64,000 nucleotides of DNA from Actinomycetota bacterium (GTDB lineage Bacteria; Actinomycetota; Thermoleophilia; Gaiellales; Gaiellaceae), in the NCBI GenBank assembly GCA_003139545.1, contig PLJC01000010.1:1-64000 (forward strand). The letters are read 5' to 3'. Positions 16,963 to 25,520 of this stretch are shown here, piece after piece. The notes under the pieces were generated by a model. The model was not told the origin of the DNA. It saw only the letters and a program-made list of their open reading frames with translations, and did no database searches. Positions within the stretch are counted from its first letter, which is position 1; each line of letters begins with the position of its first letter. Position numbers and translations under genes: made by a program.

Positions 16963-19900
16963 ACGAACAACAGTTGGCTGCGGTCGAGGCGACCGGCGAG
17001 GTCTTCGTCTCCGCCGGCGCAGGGACGGGCAAAACGGCGGTGCTCGTCGAGCGCTTCGCACGCGCCGTGTGCGACCAGGGCCTCGACGTCGACTCGATCC
17101 TCGTGATCACGTACACGCGCCGCGCTGCGGGCGAGTTGCGCACGCGCATTCGCGCCGAGTTGGCCGCGCGCGGACGGCACGACCTCGCGCGCGAGCTCGA
17201 CGGCGCATGGATCTCCACCATCCATGGCTTCTGCCTCCGGCTGCTGAAGGCGTACCCGTTCGCGGCCGGCCTCGACCCGCGCTTCCGGGAGCTGGACGAG
17301 GCGCAGGGGGCGGTGCTCCGCAGCGAGGCGTTCGAGCGGGCGCTCGCGGAGTTCTGCAGCGGCGCCGAGCCCGCGCGGCTGCAGCTGCTCGCGACGTACG
17401 GCGCCGCCGGCCTGCGCCGCATGCTCACCGGGGTCTACGAGACGCTGCGTTCCGCCGGCCGCGAGCTCGTCCTCGGCGTCGGCGACCGCCCGGAGCTGGC
17501 CGAGCGCGTGGAGGAGCTGCGCGAAGCCGCGAGCGCCGTCGACCACGAGACCGCTGCGCAGCTCCTCGAGCTGCTGGAGCGTGACTCGCGGGCGGACCGG
17601 CTCATCGACCTCTCCGGGTTCCGCGTCCGTGGCGACCGCGCGGTCGTCTACGAGGAGGCGCGCAAGGCCGTCGAGCAGGCGGCGCTCGACGAGGCCGCCG
17701 CGCGCGACCGCGACCTGCTCCAGGAGCTGCTCGAGCGGTTTGCGGATGCGTACGCCGAGGAGAAGGCCCGCGAGTCGGCGCTCGACTTCGAGGACCTCCA
17801 GCTGCAGGCGCGCAACCTGTTGCGCGACCATCTGGACATCCGCGAGCGCGAGTCGCTCCGCTTCCGCGCGATCATGGTGGACGAGTTCCAGGACACGAAC
17901 CGGCTGCAGTGCGAGCTGATCGACCTGCTCGCGGGCGGCGGCGCCGACCTCTTCTACGTCGGGGACGAGTTCCAGTCCATCTACGGATTCCGTCATGCCG
18001 ACGTGCGCGTCTTCCGCGAGCGCCGTGCGAATGCGGCGCAGCTCCTGCCGCTGACGCTGAACTACCGTTCGCGCCCGGAGGTGCTCGCCGCGGTGAACGA
18101 GCTCTTCGGCTCGCACTTCGGCGACGAGTTCCAGCCGCTGGCGGCCGCGGCGGAGTTCCCCGACCCGGTGTTCGGCCATCCGGTCGAGCTGCTTGTCACC
18201 GACAAGGCCGCGTACAAGGACACGGGCGTGCACTGGCGGCGCGCCGAGGCGCGCGCGATCGCGCGGCGCGTACGCGAGCTCGTCGATACGGGAGCCGCGA
18301 CCGCCGGCGAGATCGTCGTCCTCTTCGCGGCGGGCACCGACGCGGAGCAGTACGAGCAGGAGCTCCGTCGCGCTGGGCTGCCGACGTACCGCGCGACGGG
18401 CAACGGGTACTTCGGCCAGCAGCAGGTCGTCGACCTGCTCGCATATTTGCGGCTGCTGCAGAACCGGTACGACGACCGCGCGCTCGTCAGCGTGCTCGCG
18501 TCGCCGTTCGTCGGCGTGTCGAACGACGCGCTCGTGCTGTTGCGGCGGTCGGCGTCGCGCCGTCCGCTCTTCTCCGGCATCGAGCGGTCGATGCCGCCCG
18601 GCCTCTCCGAGAGTGACGAGCGCCTGATGCGCGCGTTCCGCCAGCGCTTCGACCGTCTCGCGGCCGCGATGCCGCGGCTCTCGCTCGAGCGCCTATGCGA
18701 GCGCATCGTCGCCGAGCACGACTACGACCTCGCCGTGCTCGCCCAGTGGGACGGCAGGCGCCGGTACGCCAACATGCGCAAGCTCGCGCGGCTCGCGCGC
18801 TCGTATGAAGAGCTGCGCGGCCCCGACGTCGAGGGCTTCGTCCGCTTCGTCAGCGAGCAGGAGGCGCTCGGCGCGCGCGAGCTCGAGGCAGTGGCGGAGG
18901 AAGAGGGAGCCGATGCGGTGCGCCTGCTCACGATTCACGCGGCGAAGGGCCTCGAGTTCGAGGTCGTCATCGTCGCCGACGCGGGCCGCGACAAGGCGCC
19001 GCCGTCGGCGGAGGAGATCCTCGCGCTCTCCGACGGCCGCTTCGGCTTCCGCGTCGCCGACCCCGTGACGACGAAGCGGCGCGGCGCCTTCGACTACGAG
19101 GAGGTGCGAGCCACCCGGCAGGAGGAGGAGACCGCGGAGCGCCTGCGCCTCTATTACGTCGCGATGACGCGCGCGCGGCAACGGCTGATCGTCTCCGGCG
19201 CGATCGATCGCGACCGGGCGGCCGACGCGTCGACGCCGATCGGCTGGGTGCTCGCCCGGCTCGACGCGGACGAGGAGCTGACCGCCGCCGGCGACACGCC
19301 CGTGGAGATCGTGCGCGGCCACGCGCACCTGCTCGTGCGCGTCGACCGTCACCACGCCGAGGACTGGACGGAAGCCCCCGTGGCGCAGCCGGTGGCGGAG
19401 CTGGAGCCCGGCCAGCTGGAGCTGTTCGCCGCGCTCGAGGAGCTCGCCACCGCTCCCGCACTCGAGCTGCCCCCGCTTGTCGTTCCGCCGGACCCGCCGC
19501 TGCATCGCGTGCGCCGGCTGTCGTTCACGGCGCTCTCGACGTTCGAGCAGTGCTCGTACAAGTACTACGCGCGTTACGCGATCGGGATGAAGGAGCTGCC
19601 CGTCATTGGGACGGGGGTTGCCGGCCTCTCTGCGACCGAGATCGGCAGCATCGTGCACGGCTTGCTGGAGGACATCGACCTCGCGGCGCCGGTCGTGCCG
19701 GAGATCGAGCTCGAGCGGGCGAACGACGAGGAGGTCGAGCGCATCCGTGCGTTCGTGACCGCGTACTGCGATTCCGACATCGCTGCGCGCGTCGCGGCGC
19801 TCACCGGCGTCCAGAAGGAGCGGCCGTTCACGTTCGAGCACGACGGCGTGCTCCTGCACGGCTTCCTCGACGTGCTGTACCTGGAGGGCGCCCGGGCGCT

Positions 19901-20258
19901 CGTCGTCGATTACAAGACGAACCTCGTGGGCGACGCGTCGCCGGAAGCGATCGTCGAAGAGGGGTACCGGCTCCAGCGACTCGTGTACGCGCTCGCGTGC
20001 TTCCGCGCGGGCGCGGACGAGGTGGAGGTCGTCTACCAGTTCCTCGAGCGGCCGGATGCCGTCGTGTCGACCAAGTTCACGCACGAGCAGCTCGGCGAGC
20101 TGGAGGCCGAGCTGTCCATAGCGATCGCGCGCATCCAGGCGAGCGAGTTCCGGCCGGTACCGAGTGAGTTCGCCTGCGCCGGCTGCCCCGCGCTCGACCT
20201 CGTCTGTGCGGGGATGGGCCTGCGCGAGCCGTCGCCCGAGCTCGTCAGTGCCGCGTAG
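16959..20258 (+). CDS. addA: AddA/UvrD-type helicase-nuclease subunit
   Basis: A 1099-residue superfamily 1 helicase-nuclease. In order it shows Walker A SAGAGTGKT (18-26), motif Ia TYTRRAAGELRTRI, Walker B MVDEFQDTNRLQ, motif III VGDEFQSIYGFR, motif IV LTLNYRS, motif V LLTIHAAKGLEFEVV and motif VI LYYVAMTRARQRL. A C-terminal PD-(D/E)XK domain (GFLDVLY, VVDYKTN) follows. It is the motor and one nuclease of the AddAB break-processing enzyme. The GTG start in the GTGA overlap replaces a much longer spurious frame. Confidence 0.92.
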   Translation: MNEQQLAAVEATGEVFVSAGAGTGKTAVLVERFARAVCDQGLDVDSILVITYTRRAAGELRTRIRAELAARGRHDLARELDGAWISTIHGFCLRLLKAYPFAAGLDPRFRELDEAQGAVLRSEAFERALAEFCSGAEPARLQLLATYGAAGLRRMLTGVYETLRSAGRELVLGVGDRPELAERVEELREAASAVDHETAAQLLELLERDSRADRLIDLSGFRVRGDRAVVYEEARKAVEQAALDEAAARDRDLLQELLERFADAYAEEKARESALDFEDLQLQARNLLRDHLDIRERESLRFRAIMVDEFQDTNRLQCELIDLLAGGGADLFYVGDEFQSIYGFRHADVRVFRERRANAAQLLPLTLNYRSRPEVLAAVNELFGSHFGDEFQPLAAAAEFPDPVFGHPVELLVTDKAAYKDTGVHWRRAEARAIARRVRELVDTGAATAGEIVVLFAAGTDAEQYEQELRRAGLPTYRATGNGYFGQQQVVDLLAYLRLLQNRYDDRALVSVLASPFVGVSNDALVLLRRSASRRPLFSGIERSMPPGLSESDERLMRAFRQRFDRLAAAMPRLSLERLCERIVAEHDYDLAVLAQWDGRRRYANMRKLARLARSYEELRGPDVEGFVRFVSEQEALGARELEAVAEEEGADAVRLLTIHAAKGLEFEVVIVADAGRDKAPPSAEEILALSDGRFGFRVADPVTTKRRGAFDYEEVRATRQEEETAERLRLYYVAMTRARQRLIVSGAIDRDRAADASTPIGWVLARLDADEELTAAGDTPVEIVRGHAHLLVRVDRHHAEDWTEAPVAQPVAELEPGQLELFAALEELATAPALELPPLVVPPDPPLHRVRRLSFTALSTFEQCSYKYYARYAIGMKELPVIGTGVAGLSATEIGSIVHGLLEDIDLAAPVVPEIELERANDEEVERIRAFVTAYCDSDIAARVAALTGVQKERPFTFEHDGVLLHGFLDVLYLEGARALVVDYKTNLVGDASPEAIVEEGYRLQRLVYALACFRAGADEVEVVYQFLERPDAVVSTKFTHEQLGELEAELSIAIARIQASEFRPVPSEFACAGCPALDLVCAGMGLREPSPELVSAA

Positions 20259-20916
20259 CTTCGTCCGCGAGGCCCGCAAGCACGTCGGCCCCAAGCGGGA
20301 GCGGATCCGTCCGATCATCGAGCGGCTCGCGCTCGAGCACCAGGACGCCGGGATCGCGCTCACGTTTCGCAGCCCGCTCGAGCTGCTCGTGTCGGTGATG
20401 CTCTCGGCGCAGACGACGGACGTGAACGTGAACCGCGTCACGGCGACACTGTTCGAGAAGTACCACGGACCGGAGGACTATCTCGCCGTGCCGCAGGAGG
20501 AGCTCGAGCGCGACATCTACGCGACCGGCTTCTTCCGCCAGAAGGCGAAGTCGCTGCGCGGCACGATGCGAATGCTCATCGAGGAGTTCGACGGCGAGGT
20601 GCCGAGCACGCTCGACGAGCTCGTGCGCCTGCCCGGCGTCGCGCGCAAGACGGCGAACGTCGTTTCCGCCGAGCTCGGGCACTCCGAGGGGATCGTCGTC
20701 GATACGCACGTGCGGCGGCTCTCGCAGCGCCTCGGTCTGACGAAGCAGGAGGACCCCGTGAAGATCGAGCGCGACCTCATGCGTCTCGTGCCGCGTGAGG
20801 ACTGGGCGCGGTTCCCGCATCTGCTCATCTGGCACGGGCGGCGCATATGCGACGCGCGGCGGCCGCGATGTGAAGACTGTGTGCTCAATGACCTCTGCCC
20901 GTCGAGCCGTGTCTGA
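20248..20916 (+). CDS. nth: endonuclease III (DNA glycosylase/AP lyase)
   Basis: A 222-residue HhH-GPD glycosylase. The helix-hairpin-helix LPGVARKTANVV contains the catalytic Lys, and VVDTHVRRL contains the catalytic Asp. The iron-sulfur loop is C-x6-C-x2-C-x5-C in CDARRPRCEDCVLNDLCP. It removes oxidised pyrimidines and cleaves the abasic strand. The GTG at 20248 overlaps the addA stop by 11 bp, linking base excision to the AddAB operon. Confidence 0.95.
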   Translation: MPRSFVREARKHVGPKRERIRPIIERLALEHQDAGIALTFRSPLELLVSVMLSAQTTDVNVNRVTATLFEKYHGPEDYLAVPQEELERDIYATGFFRQKAKSLRGTMRMLIEEFDGEVPSTLDELVRLPGVARKTANVVSAELGHSEGIVVDTHVRRLSQRLGLTKQEDPVKIERDLMRLVPREDWARFPHLLIWHGRRICDARRPRCEDCVLNDLCPSSRV

Positions 20917-21628
20917 TCTCCATCCCGCGACACGCGGCTTCGGTCTCGCGGCGGATGCGTACGAGCGCGGGCGGCCCGACTATCCCGCCACTGCGATCGA
21001 GTGGCTTGTCGACCGGCTCGACCTGCGGCCCGGGCGGACGGTCGTCGACCTCGCCGCGGGCACCGGGAAGCTGACGCGTCTGCTCGTCCCGAGCGGCGCC
21101 GAGGTGATCGCGGTCGAGCCGATCGAGGAGATGCGCGCGAAGATCGAGAACGCGCGCGTTCTCGCCGGCACGGCAGAGGCGATCCCGCTCGAGGATGCGT
21201 CGGTCGACGCGGTCACCGTTGCGCAGGCCTTCCACTGGTTCCGCGCCGAGGAGGCGCTGCGGGAGATCCATCGCGTGCTGCGCCCCGGCGGCGGGCTTGC
21301 CCTCGTGTGGAACGTCCGCGACGAGCGGGACCCCGTGCAGGCCGCTGCGAGCGCGATCATGCAGCCGCTCGAGGAGAACGTTCCTCGCCGCGGCAAGCGG
21401 AACTGGCGCGAGGTGATCGATGCGTCCGAGACGGCGACGTTCGACCACGCGCAGCTCGTCGACGAGGACGCCTTCGTCGAGCGCTTCACCTCGGTGAGCT
21501 TCATTGCTGCCGCTTCGCCCGAGGAGCGCGCTGCGATCGAAGAGCAGCTGCGCGCACTCGCGCACGACGTGGGCACCCCCATCCGGCTGCCCTACGTGAC
21601 CGAGGTGTACCTGGCCCTCGAGGCCTAA
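20888..21628 (+). CDS. class I SAM-dependent methyltransferase
   Basis: A 246-residue methyltransferase of the UbiE/Methyltransf_11 type. FGLAADAYERGRPDYP near the start is typical of this branch. Motif I is VVDLAAGTGKLTRLL, with the acidic EVIAVEP strand, then DAVTVAQAFHWF and IHRVLRPGGGLALVWN. The substrate is unknown. Start choice is uncertain: ATG 20888 (overlapping nth by 29 bp) or GTG 20909. The stop codon runs directly into the REPIN-like palindrome, which may terminate transcription of the addBA-nth operon. Confidence 0.85.
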   Translation: MTSARRAVSDLHPATRGFGLAADAYERGRPDYPATAIEWLVDRLDLRPGRTVVDLAAGTGKLTRLLVPSGAEVIAVEPIEEMRAKIENARVLAGTAEAIPLEDASVDAVTVAQAFHWFRAEEALREIHRVLRPGGGLALVWNVRDERDPVQAAASAIMQPLEENVPRRGKRNWREVIDASETATFDHAQLVDEDAFVERFTSVSFIAAASPEERAAIEEQLRALAHDVGTPIRLPYVTEVYLALEA

Positions 21629-21734
21629 GGCCGGTACTTAGTACCGAGCCTGGAGTGTCACGGGCGCGCGACGGCGCTCCGAACCGTGCGCCCGATCTCG
21701 TGACAAAGACGTTTGGGTACCTAGTACCGGCCTT
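21627..21734. repeat. REPIN-like REP doublet
   Basis: Two inverted copies of AAGGCCGGTACTTAGTACC (left) and AAGGCCGGTACTAGGTACC (right, reverse strand) each carry GTCACG at the same distance (positions 31-36). Between them an inner stem CGGGCGCGCG/CGTGCGCCCG completes a 108-bp hairpin. The same REP sequence flanks the tyrosine transposase gene at 56.4-57.1 kb. The palindrome fills the whole gap between two convergent stop codons and overlaps both, so it could also serve as a bidirectional terminator. Confidence 0.85.
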
Positions 21735-22276
21735 CAGTTGACCGACGGGTCTTCGGGGATGCGCGCCACGAGCTCGTAGATGCCGCCCTTGCGGCGGAGC
21801 ACGTCGGCCCACAGCTCGGCCGGCGCCTCGGTGAAGGCGTCGTCGGGGCGCGAGGCCTCCAGGATCCAGTCGTCGCGGCCGAGCTCGTCCTCGAGCTGGC
21901 CGGCGCCCCAGCCCGCATAGCCGGCGAAGACGCGGCGCCGGACCGTCTGGGCGGCGACGTCCTCCGGTTCGTCGAGCGCGGGGAAGCCGAGCGCGCCGAA
22001 GAGCGGCACCGCCGCGTCGTCGGGGTCGAGGAACTCGCCGAGGACGAGCACCGCGTTCGGCTGCACAGGCCCGCCGACCCAGACCTGCTCGCCGTCGTCG
22101 ACGAGCGGCTCGAGCTGCGGGACGATCTCCGCAACGGGCGCGGGGGAGGGGCGGTTGAGCACAAGGCCTGCCGCGCCCTCGTCGTTGTGCTCGGTGATCA
22201 GCACGACCGCGCGCCGGAAGTTCGGGTCGAGCAGCGCGGGCGATGCGACGAGCAGCTGTCCCTGCAGGGAATCCAC
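21734..22276 (-). CDS. YqgE/AlgH family protein (UPF0301)
   Basis: A 180-residue protein beginning with SLQGQLLVASPALLDPNFRR, the diagnostic opening of the family. It continues with AVVLITEHNDEGAAGLVLNRP, VWVGGPVQPN and FAGYAGWGAGQLEDEL. The fold is known but the biochemical role is not well defined. The GTG start is chosen because it directly precedes the conserved block; a longer frame upstream reads through the riboswitch region and is spurious. The gene is divergent from the antiporter. Confidence 0.9.
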   Translation of the reverse strand: MDSLQGQLLVASPALLDPNFRRAVVLITEHNDEGAAGLVLNRPSPAPVAEIVPQLEPLVDDGEQVWVGGPVQPNAVLVLGEFLDPDDAAVPLFGALGFPALDEPEDVAAQTVRRRVFAGYAGWGAGQLEDELGRDDWILEASRPDDAFTEAPAELWADVLRRKGGIYELVARIPEDPSVN

Positions 22277-22306
22277 TTCCCCATTGTTATAGTGACCACC
22301 GTCGCT

Positions 22307-22358
22307 TTGCGGGATGAGGCTCCCGCTAACCGCCCATCCGGGCTGATGGCCTCTACAC
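22307..22358 (+). promoter_or_regulatory. fluoride riboswitch (crcB motif)
   Basis: The RNA GCGGGATGAGGCTCCCGC, then TAACCGCCCATCC, then GGGCTGATGGCCTCTAC reproduces the fluoride aptamer. It has the GGGATGAGGC...CCCGC hairpin, the AACCGCC pseudoknot strand and the GGGCTGATGGCCTCTAC segment that pairs back with GAGGC. It lies 28 bp upstream of the antiporter start in the same orientation. GGAAGGAG (22373-22380) is the ribosome binding site, so translational control is plausible. TATAGT at 22288-22293 is a possible -10 box. Confidence 0.9.
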
Positions 22359-22385
22359 CGGAGACCACGCCTGGAAGGAGATGCG

Positions 22386-23537
22386 GTGAGCGACCTCGCA
22401 CTTGCAGCCGTTCTGATGGGAACGATCCTGCTCGCGTCGACCATCTCGGTCGAGCTCGGGCTCTCGGTCGCGTTGATCGAGCTGCTCGCGGGCGTGATCG
22501 TCGGCAACGCCACGCACGTCGACATTCCGAGCTGGCTGACCTTCATCGGCTCGTTCGCGGGCATCGTGCTCACCTTCCAGGCGGGCGCGGAAGTGGATGT
22601 GCCCCAACTCCGGCGAGAGTGGAAGGCGTCGACGTCGATCGGCCTCGTGTCGTTCTTCGCCCCGTTCGCGGTCGTCGCGCTCGTCGCGTACTACGGTCTC
22701 GACTGGTCGCGCCGGCAGGCGGAGATCGGCGGCCTCGCGCTGTCGACGACGAGCCTCGCCGTCGTCTACGCGGTCCTCGTCGAGACCGGGCTCAACCGCG
22801 AGCTCGTCGGCAAGCGACTGATGTCGGCGACGTTCGTGACCGACATCGCCACGGTCACCGGCCTCACCGTGCTCTTCCTGAAACCGACGATCTGGATCGC
22901 ACCGTTCGCGCTCGTGTCGATCGCGCTCATCGCCGGCCTGCCGCGCGCGTCGCGGCTCTTCTTCCCGCGCTATGGGAACCGTGTGATCGAGCCGGAGATC
23001 AAGCTCGTGTTCGCGTGCCTGTTCCTGCTCATGTGGCTCGGCTCGCGCGCGAATTCGCAACCGGCGCTGCCCGCGTTCATCCTCGGCCTCGCGATGTCGC
23101 GTTTCTACGCGACGCACAGGACGCAGCAGGATCGGATGCGCATCGTGTCGTTCGCGTTCCTGACGCCGTTCTTCTTCCTCAAGGGCGGCATGAACGTATC
23201 GACGAGTGCGCTCTGGGCCAGCCTCGGCACACTCGGCATCCTGTTCGTTGCGAAGATGGTGCCGAAGCTCTGCGGCGTCTACCCGCTGGCGCGGAAGTAC
23301 ACGTCACCGCATGCGACCTTCACGACGCTGCTCATGTCGACCGGGCTTACGTTCGGCACGATCACGTCGCTGTACGGGCTCAGCGCGCACATCATCGACC
23401 GCACGCAGTTCTCGCTGCTGATCGCGGTCGTCGTGTTGTCCGCGATCATCCCGACGGCGATCGCGCAGCGGTTCTACCAGCCGACGGCCGCCGCGCACCG
23501 CGACCTGACGGCCCCGGTCGCGCCCGCGCCGGACTAG
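22386..23537 (+). CDS. CPA2-type cation:proton antiporter under a fluoride riboswitch
   Basis: A 383-residue membrane protein with 10-12 predicted helices of the Kef/NhaX-like sodium:proton exchanger fold. Blocks include LIELLAGVIVGNATHVDIP, TFQAGAEVDVP, SATFVTDIATVTGL (the conserved Asp-containing helix) and PFFFLKGGMNVS. No TrkA-N domain is attached. Fluoride riboswitches are known to control fluoride channels and also some antiporters, so this protein probably helps expel fluoride or restore pH when HF enters. That specificity is inferred from the riboswitch. Strong ribosome binding site, GTG start. Confidence 0.85.
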   Translation: MSDLALAAVLMGTILLASTISVELGLSVALIELLAGVIVGNATHVDIPSWLTFIGSFAGIVLTFQAGAEVDVPQLRREWKASTSIGLVSFFAPFAVVALVAYYGLDWSRRQAEIGGLALSTTSLAVVYAVLVETGLNRELVGKRLMSATFVTDIATVTGLTVLFLKPTIWIAPFALVSIALIAGLPRASRLFFPRYGNRVIEPEIKLVFACLFLLMWLGSRANSQPALPAFILGLAMSRFYATHRTQQDRMRIVSFAFLTPFFFLKGGMNVSTSALWASLGTLGILFVAKMVPKLCGVYPLARKYTSPHATFTTLLMSTGLTFGTITSLYGLSAHIIDRTQFSLLIAVVVLSAIIPTAIAQRFYQPTAAAHRDLTAPVAPAPD

Positions 23538-23986
23538 GCGGCGCGCGGCGTCAACGCGACGAGCAGCCCGCCGTCGTCGTCGTACGCCGGGAAGAAGTCG
23601 CCGGTGACCGGCTTCACGTGGCCTGAGCGCGCGCGCAGCTGCAGCGGCTCGTTCAGCCGCCGCACGCCCCACTCGAGCGCGAGCTTCGCCGGGTTCTTCT
23701 CCTCCTCGAAGCCGGCGAGGCCGAGGCTGTCGACGAGGTCTGCGCCGATGAGGTCGGTGTCGCCCCAGCCGGTCAGCTCGTACACGCCGCGCCCGACGGC
23801 GAGGATCCGCGCTTCCTTGTCGCACACGACGAACCCGGTGCCCGGAGCCGGGTAGTAGTCGTCGAGGAGCTCGAAGAGGAAGCCGAAGCCGCAGTGGTGG
23901 CACGAGACCGGCTCGTCGAACAGGCCCTCCATCCGGTCGGAGTCCACCGACCGCTCCTTGCAGTTCGGGCAGATGAAGTACGGCAC
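23534..23986 (-). CDS. zinc-ribbon plus PAS domain protein
   Basis: A 150-residue protein. The N-terminal zinc ribbon has CPNC (6-9) and CHHC (about 29-32). A PAS-like domain (about 45-140) reads FVVCDKEARILAVGRGVYEL, TGWGDTDLIGADLVD and RSGHVKPVTGDFFPAYDDDG. There is no output domain, so it may bind a ligand or partner. It converges on the antiporter gene with both stops in one CTAG. It starts 9 bp downstream of the GST gene end in the same direction. Confidence 0.75.
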   Translation of the reverse strand: MPYFICPNCKERSVDSDRMEGLFDEPVSCHHCGFGFLFELLDDYYPAPGTGFVVCDKEARILAVGRGVYELTGWGDTDLIGADLVDSLGLAGFEEEKNPAKLALEWGVRRLNEPLQLRARSGHVKPVTGDFFPAYDDDGGLLVALTPRAA

Positions 23987-23995
23987 TGATTCAGG

Positions 23996-24592
23996 CTAGC
24001 TGCGCGGATGTGCGTCGACGCGCAGCACCCATGCGTGCAGCGGCGAGTCCCCGCGGAGCGGCTGGTACTCGACGAGGACCCGGTGGAAGAGCTCGTCGTC
24101 GTCCGGCGGGAGGCCGAGGACGGCGTACTTGAGGAACGGGAAGGCGGTGACGTCGGCGAGCCCGAAGTCGCCGAAGAGGTAGTCGCGATCCTGCAGCAGC
24201 GCCTCGAAGATCTCGACATGGGCGCGCATCTCCGCGGAGAGGGAGTCGGTGGCGCCGTGGTCGGCGATCTCGTTCGGCGCGCGCTTCCAGACCCGGTTGA
24301 ACCAGTCGGCGAACACTCGCACCTCGGCGCGGCGCGCAGGGTCGCGCGGGAGCAGCGGCGGGTCCGGAAAGCGCGCCTCGAGCCACTCGAGGATCGCGGG
24401 CGAGTCCGCGACGACCTCGTCGCCCGTCACGAGGATGGGGACGAGCCGCTGCCCGCTCACGGCCTCCACGGGCGAGCGGTCGTCCGCGTCGACGTCGACC
24501 CACTCGATCGGAACGCCTTTGTGCCCGGCTGCGAGCGCGACGCGCTCGACGTTCGTCGAGAACGGGATCCGATAGACCCGGATCAGATCCAT
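23996..24592 (-). CDS. glutathione S-transferase-like protein
   Basis: A 198-residue protein with a thioredoxin-like N-terminal domain (IRVYRIPFSTNVERVALA, LVPILVTGDEVVADSPAILE, where the cis-Pro and SPAI block bind the thiol). An all-helical C-terminal domain contains DYLFGDFGLADVTAFPFL. This is the GST fold. Many actinobacteria lack glutathione and use mycothiol, so the real thiol is uncertain. ATG 24592 overlaps the end of corA by 10 bp, so the two genes are coupled. Confidence 0.85.
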   Translation of the reverse strand: MDLIRVYRIPFSTNVERVALAAGHKGVPIEWVDVDADDRSPVEAVSGQRLVPILVTGDEVVADSPAILEWLEARFPDPPLLPRDPARRAEVRVFADWFNRVWKRAPNEIADHGATDSLSAEMRAHVEIFEALLQDRDYLFGDFGLADVTAFPFLKYAVLGLPPDDDELFHRVLVEYQPLRGDSPLHAWVLRVDAHPRS

Positions 24593-25494
24593 CTCTTGCG
24601 GCGGAAGAACCAGAGCTGGATCAGCGTCGTCCCGACGATGATGCCCCACGAATACGCGTAGCCGTAGTGCCAGTGCAGCTCGGGCATGTGAATGAAGTTC
24701 TGTCCGTACACGCCGACGACGAAGGTCGGGAACAGCACGAGGGAGGCGATCACCGTCAGCACCTTCATGACTTCGTTCTGGTCGTTCGCGATCTTGGATT
24801 GGCTGTAGTCGCGCACGCTCGAGAGAAGGTCGCGCGAAAGCTCGAGCCCGTCGAGCGCGCGCATCAGCTTGTCGTACGCCGCGTTGAATGCGACCTCGAC
24901 GTCCTTCGGGAAGACCTCGGGACCTTCGTCGACGTCGACGACGTCGTCGGTCACGCGCCGTACCGCGTCGCGCATGGGCGCGAGCGTCCGTCGGATGTGC
25001 AGCAGGTCGTGGCGCAGCGACGAGATGCGCGCGCGGGTCGCGCTCGCGGGCTGGTCCTCGACCTTGTCCTCGAGCTCGTCGATCTCCTCGTCGAGCGCGT
25101 CGACGAGGTTGAGGTAGCGCTCGGAGATCTCGTCGACGAGGCGGTACACCATCATTCCGGTGGAATCGCCGTCCTTGACTGCCTGCTTCACGATCGCGAC
25201 GTCGCACGCGGCCCGGTTGCCCGGCGGCGTCTTGCGCACGGTGAGCAGCGTGTCGTGCGTGATGACGAGGTCGATCTCCTGGTAGAAGACGTCGTCCTCC
25301 TCGGGCACGGCGACCGCGACGAGGAACACGCCGAAGATGTAATGCCCGTGGCTCTGCAGCGTCGGGCGCGGCTCGTCCTCGTGCTTGGGCGGGGCGAGCA
25401 GAAGCTCGACGGCAGACTCCTCGAGGCCGCTTGGCGCGTGTTTGCGAAGCTCCTCGGCGCCGGGGTCGAGGAGGTCGATCCAATTCGCGGCCAC
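24583..25494 (-). CDS. corA: CorA-like divalent metal transporter with a YGQNF signature
   Basis: A 303-residue CorA-family protein. A large cytoplasmic helical domain includes the coiled EEIDELEDKVEDQPASATR. Two C-terminal transmembrane helices (about 235-258 and 275-293) flank the loop. The usual pore signature YGMNF is replaced by YGQNFIHMPELHW, with a Gln at the Met position; the Gly and Asn and the MPEL loop are kept. The C-terminus RRKRWI is basic and cytoplasmic. It probably imports Mg2+ or another divalent cation, but the signature change makes ion choice less certain. Confidence 0.88.
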   Translation of the reverse strand: MAANWIDLLDPGAEELRKHAPSGLEESAVELLLAPPKHEDEPRPTLQSHGHYIFGVFLVAVAVPEEDDVFYQEIDLVITHDTLLTVRKTPPGNRAACDVAIVKQAVKDGDSTGMMVYRLVDEISERYLNLVDALDEEIDELEDKVEDQPASATRARISSLRHDLLHIRRTLAPMRDAVRRVTDDVVDVDEGPEVFPKDVEVAFNAAYDKLMRALDGLELSRDLLSSVRDYSQSKIANDQNEVMKVLTVIASLVLFPTFVVGVYGQNFIHMPELHWHYGYAYSWGIIVGTTLIQLWFFRRKRWI

Positions 25495-25520
25495 GGGGCC
25501 GCGTTTCGACGCGGGGTGGC

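Noticed and set aside
15625-17061. Long antisense frame over addB
   Set aside because: Low-complexity Arg/Glu/Leu translation; the AddB frame has clear motifs.
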